This document shows positions 4,889 through 5,306 of a stretch of DNA of 5,306 bases, piece after piece (the stretch's first letter is position 1; each line of letters begins with the position of its first letter). The stretch is from Paracoccaceae bacterium (GTDB lineage: Bacteria; Pseudomonadota; Alphaproteobacteria; Rhodobacterales; Rhodobacteraceae). The position numbers and the translations under genes were made by a program. The notes under the pieces were generated by a model. That model had not been told where the DNA came from, made no database searches, and saw only the letters and a program-made list of their open reading frames with translations. The stretch is taken from assembly GCA_027030435.1 (NCBI GenBank), contig JALVEX010000047.1:1-5306 (forward strand), in the 5' to 3' direction.

Positions 4889-4934
4889 TGCCTCTTACGC
4901 AAAGGTGAATGAACAGGACAACAAGGAGGAAACA

Positions 4935-5306
4935 ATGCCCGCAGTATCACACCGGAAAACGGTCCGCGCCCTGGCGCTCGGCCTTGCCGTTTCGCTCGCC
5001 CCGGCCGTAGCGCTGGCAGAGGAAGGCCCGTATGACAAGCACATCGCCGCGCGGCAATCGCAGATGAAGCTCCTGGCCTGGAACATTTCCAAGCTCGGCG
5101 GCATGGCCAAGGGCGCGATCCCCTACGATGCTGAAAAGGCGGCGGCGGCGGCGGCCAATCTGAAGGCGGTGGCGCATCTTGATCTCAGGGATGCGTGGCC
5201 CGAGGGCTCCGACAGCTTCTCCTTCGATCAGACCAAAGCCCTGCCGAAGATCTGGGAAAACATGGAGGATTTCGGCAAGAAATTCATGGATATGCAGGCC
5301 GCGGCC
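4935..5306 (+). CDS. cycP: Cytochrome c', N-terminal part (3' end outside window)
   Basis: The first 124 codons are present and the frame is still open at the window edge. A Sec signal peptide (KTVRALALGLAVSLAPAVALA) gives likely cleavage after Ala28, producing a periplasmic mature protein beginning EEGPYDKHIAAR. The helix ARQSQMKLLAWNISKLGGMAKG, then IPYDAEKAAAAAANL, then WPEGSD and ALPKIWENMEDFGKKF, follow the four-helix-bundle cytochrome c' pattern. Aligning RQSQM with RQSAL of the Alcaligenes protein puts Met44 at the distal heme-pocket position (Leu16 there). The CxxCH heme-binding motif lies near the C-terminus in this family, about 20-30 residues beyond the window, so it cannot be confirmed. 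Cytochromes c' bind NO and contribute to NO tolerance in some bacteria. The start is fixed by AAGGAGGA (4923-4930). A run of five GCG codons plus GCC encodes Ala69-74. Confidence 0.87.
   Translation, partial: MPAVSHRKTVRALALGLAVSLAPAVALAEEGPYDKHIAARQSQMKLLAWNISKLGGMAKGAIPYDAEKAAAAAANLKAVAHLDLRDAWPEGSDSFSFDQTKALPKIWENMEDFGKKFMDMQAAA

Larger units (their letters stand above)
4748..4934 (+). other. Upstream regulatory region of cytochrome c'
   Basis: This 187-bp stretch has no recognised gene. It contains a good -10-like TATAAC (4784-4789) without a convincing -35, the FNR/NnrR-like site and promoter candidates described separately (4857-4898), and ends with the AAGGAGGA Shine-Dalgarno sequence (4923-4930), 4 bases before the cytochrome ATG. 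No strong hairpin was seen. Confidence 0.45.

Noticed and set aside
5139..5156. Five GCG codons followed by GCC in cytochrome c', a possible slippage-prone tract
   Set aside because: The resulting Ala run sits in a helix-loop region where cytochrome c' proteins are usually Ala-rich, and the unit is three bases, so length change would not shift the frame. There is no sign of phase variation.
1..5306. CRISPR array, tRNA, rRNA, insertion sequence or prophage material
   Set aside because: No regularly spaced repeats, cloverleaf or CCA-ended structures, transposase motifs or phage genes were seen. All the larger frames are accounted for by chromosomal genes.

Overview
The window looks like a stretch of chromosome from an alphaproteobacterium of the Rhodobacteraceae/Paracoccaceae type. 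The evidence is the GC-rich coding sequence, a GatB of the form seen in Rhodobacterales, a VPLPA-CTERM surface/exported protein, a DUF4177 protein, a bolA gene divergent from a zinc-finger-like J-domain gene, a cytochrome c', and an intergenic TTGGCGCAAATACTCC + G/C hairpin element of a kind I recall from Rhodobacteraceae intergenic regions. The genus cannot be fixed from the sequence alone.

Layout, left to right. Positions 2-232 hold the 3' end of pepN (aminopeptidase N), followed by the hairpin element (235-282), probably its terminator. gatB (409-1920) follows with its own plausible promoter and Shine-Dalgarno site, then a tandem-repeat hairpin. A 214-bp gap with an unusually AT-rich part leads into a secreted 208-residue VPLPA-CTERM protein (2135-2761), closed by a strong 15-bp hairpin with a TTCG loop. 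A DUF4177 protein with a long disordered tail (2926-3429) converges on bolA (3468-3725, minus strand). Divergent from bolA is a J-domain protein (3866-4498), followed by a one-helix small membrane protein (4559-4747). Last comes the start of cytochrome c' (4935 to the window edge), with a signal peptide and a possible FNR/NnrR-type site upstream.

Most genes appear to be separate transcription units rather than one pathway: translation fidelity (gatB), protein turnover (pepN), Fe-S/redox handling (bolA), a probable DnaK co-chaperone, periplasmic NO-binding cytochrome and exosortase-sorted surface material. No mobile element, CRISPR array, tRNA or rRNA is visible. No gap between genes exceeds about 215 bp. 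I see no clear new defence or biosynthetic system. The parts most worth following up are the VPLPA-CTERM gene and its leader, the Cys/His-J-domain protein next to bolA, and the regulation of cytochrome c'.
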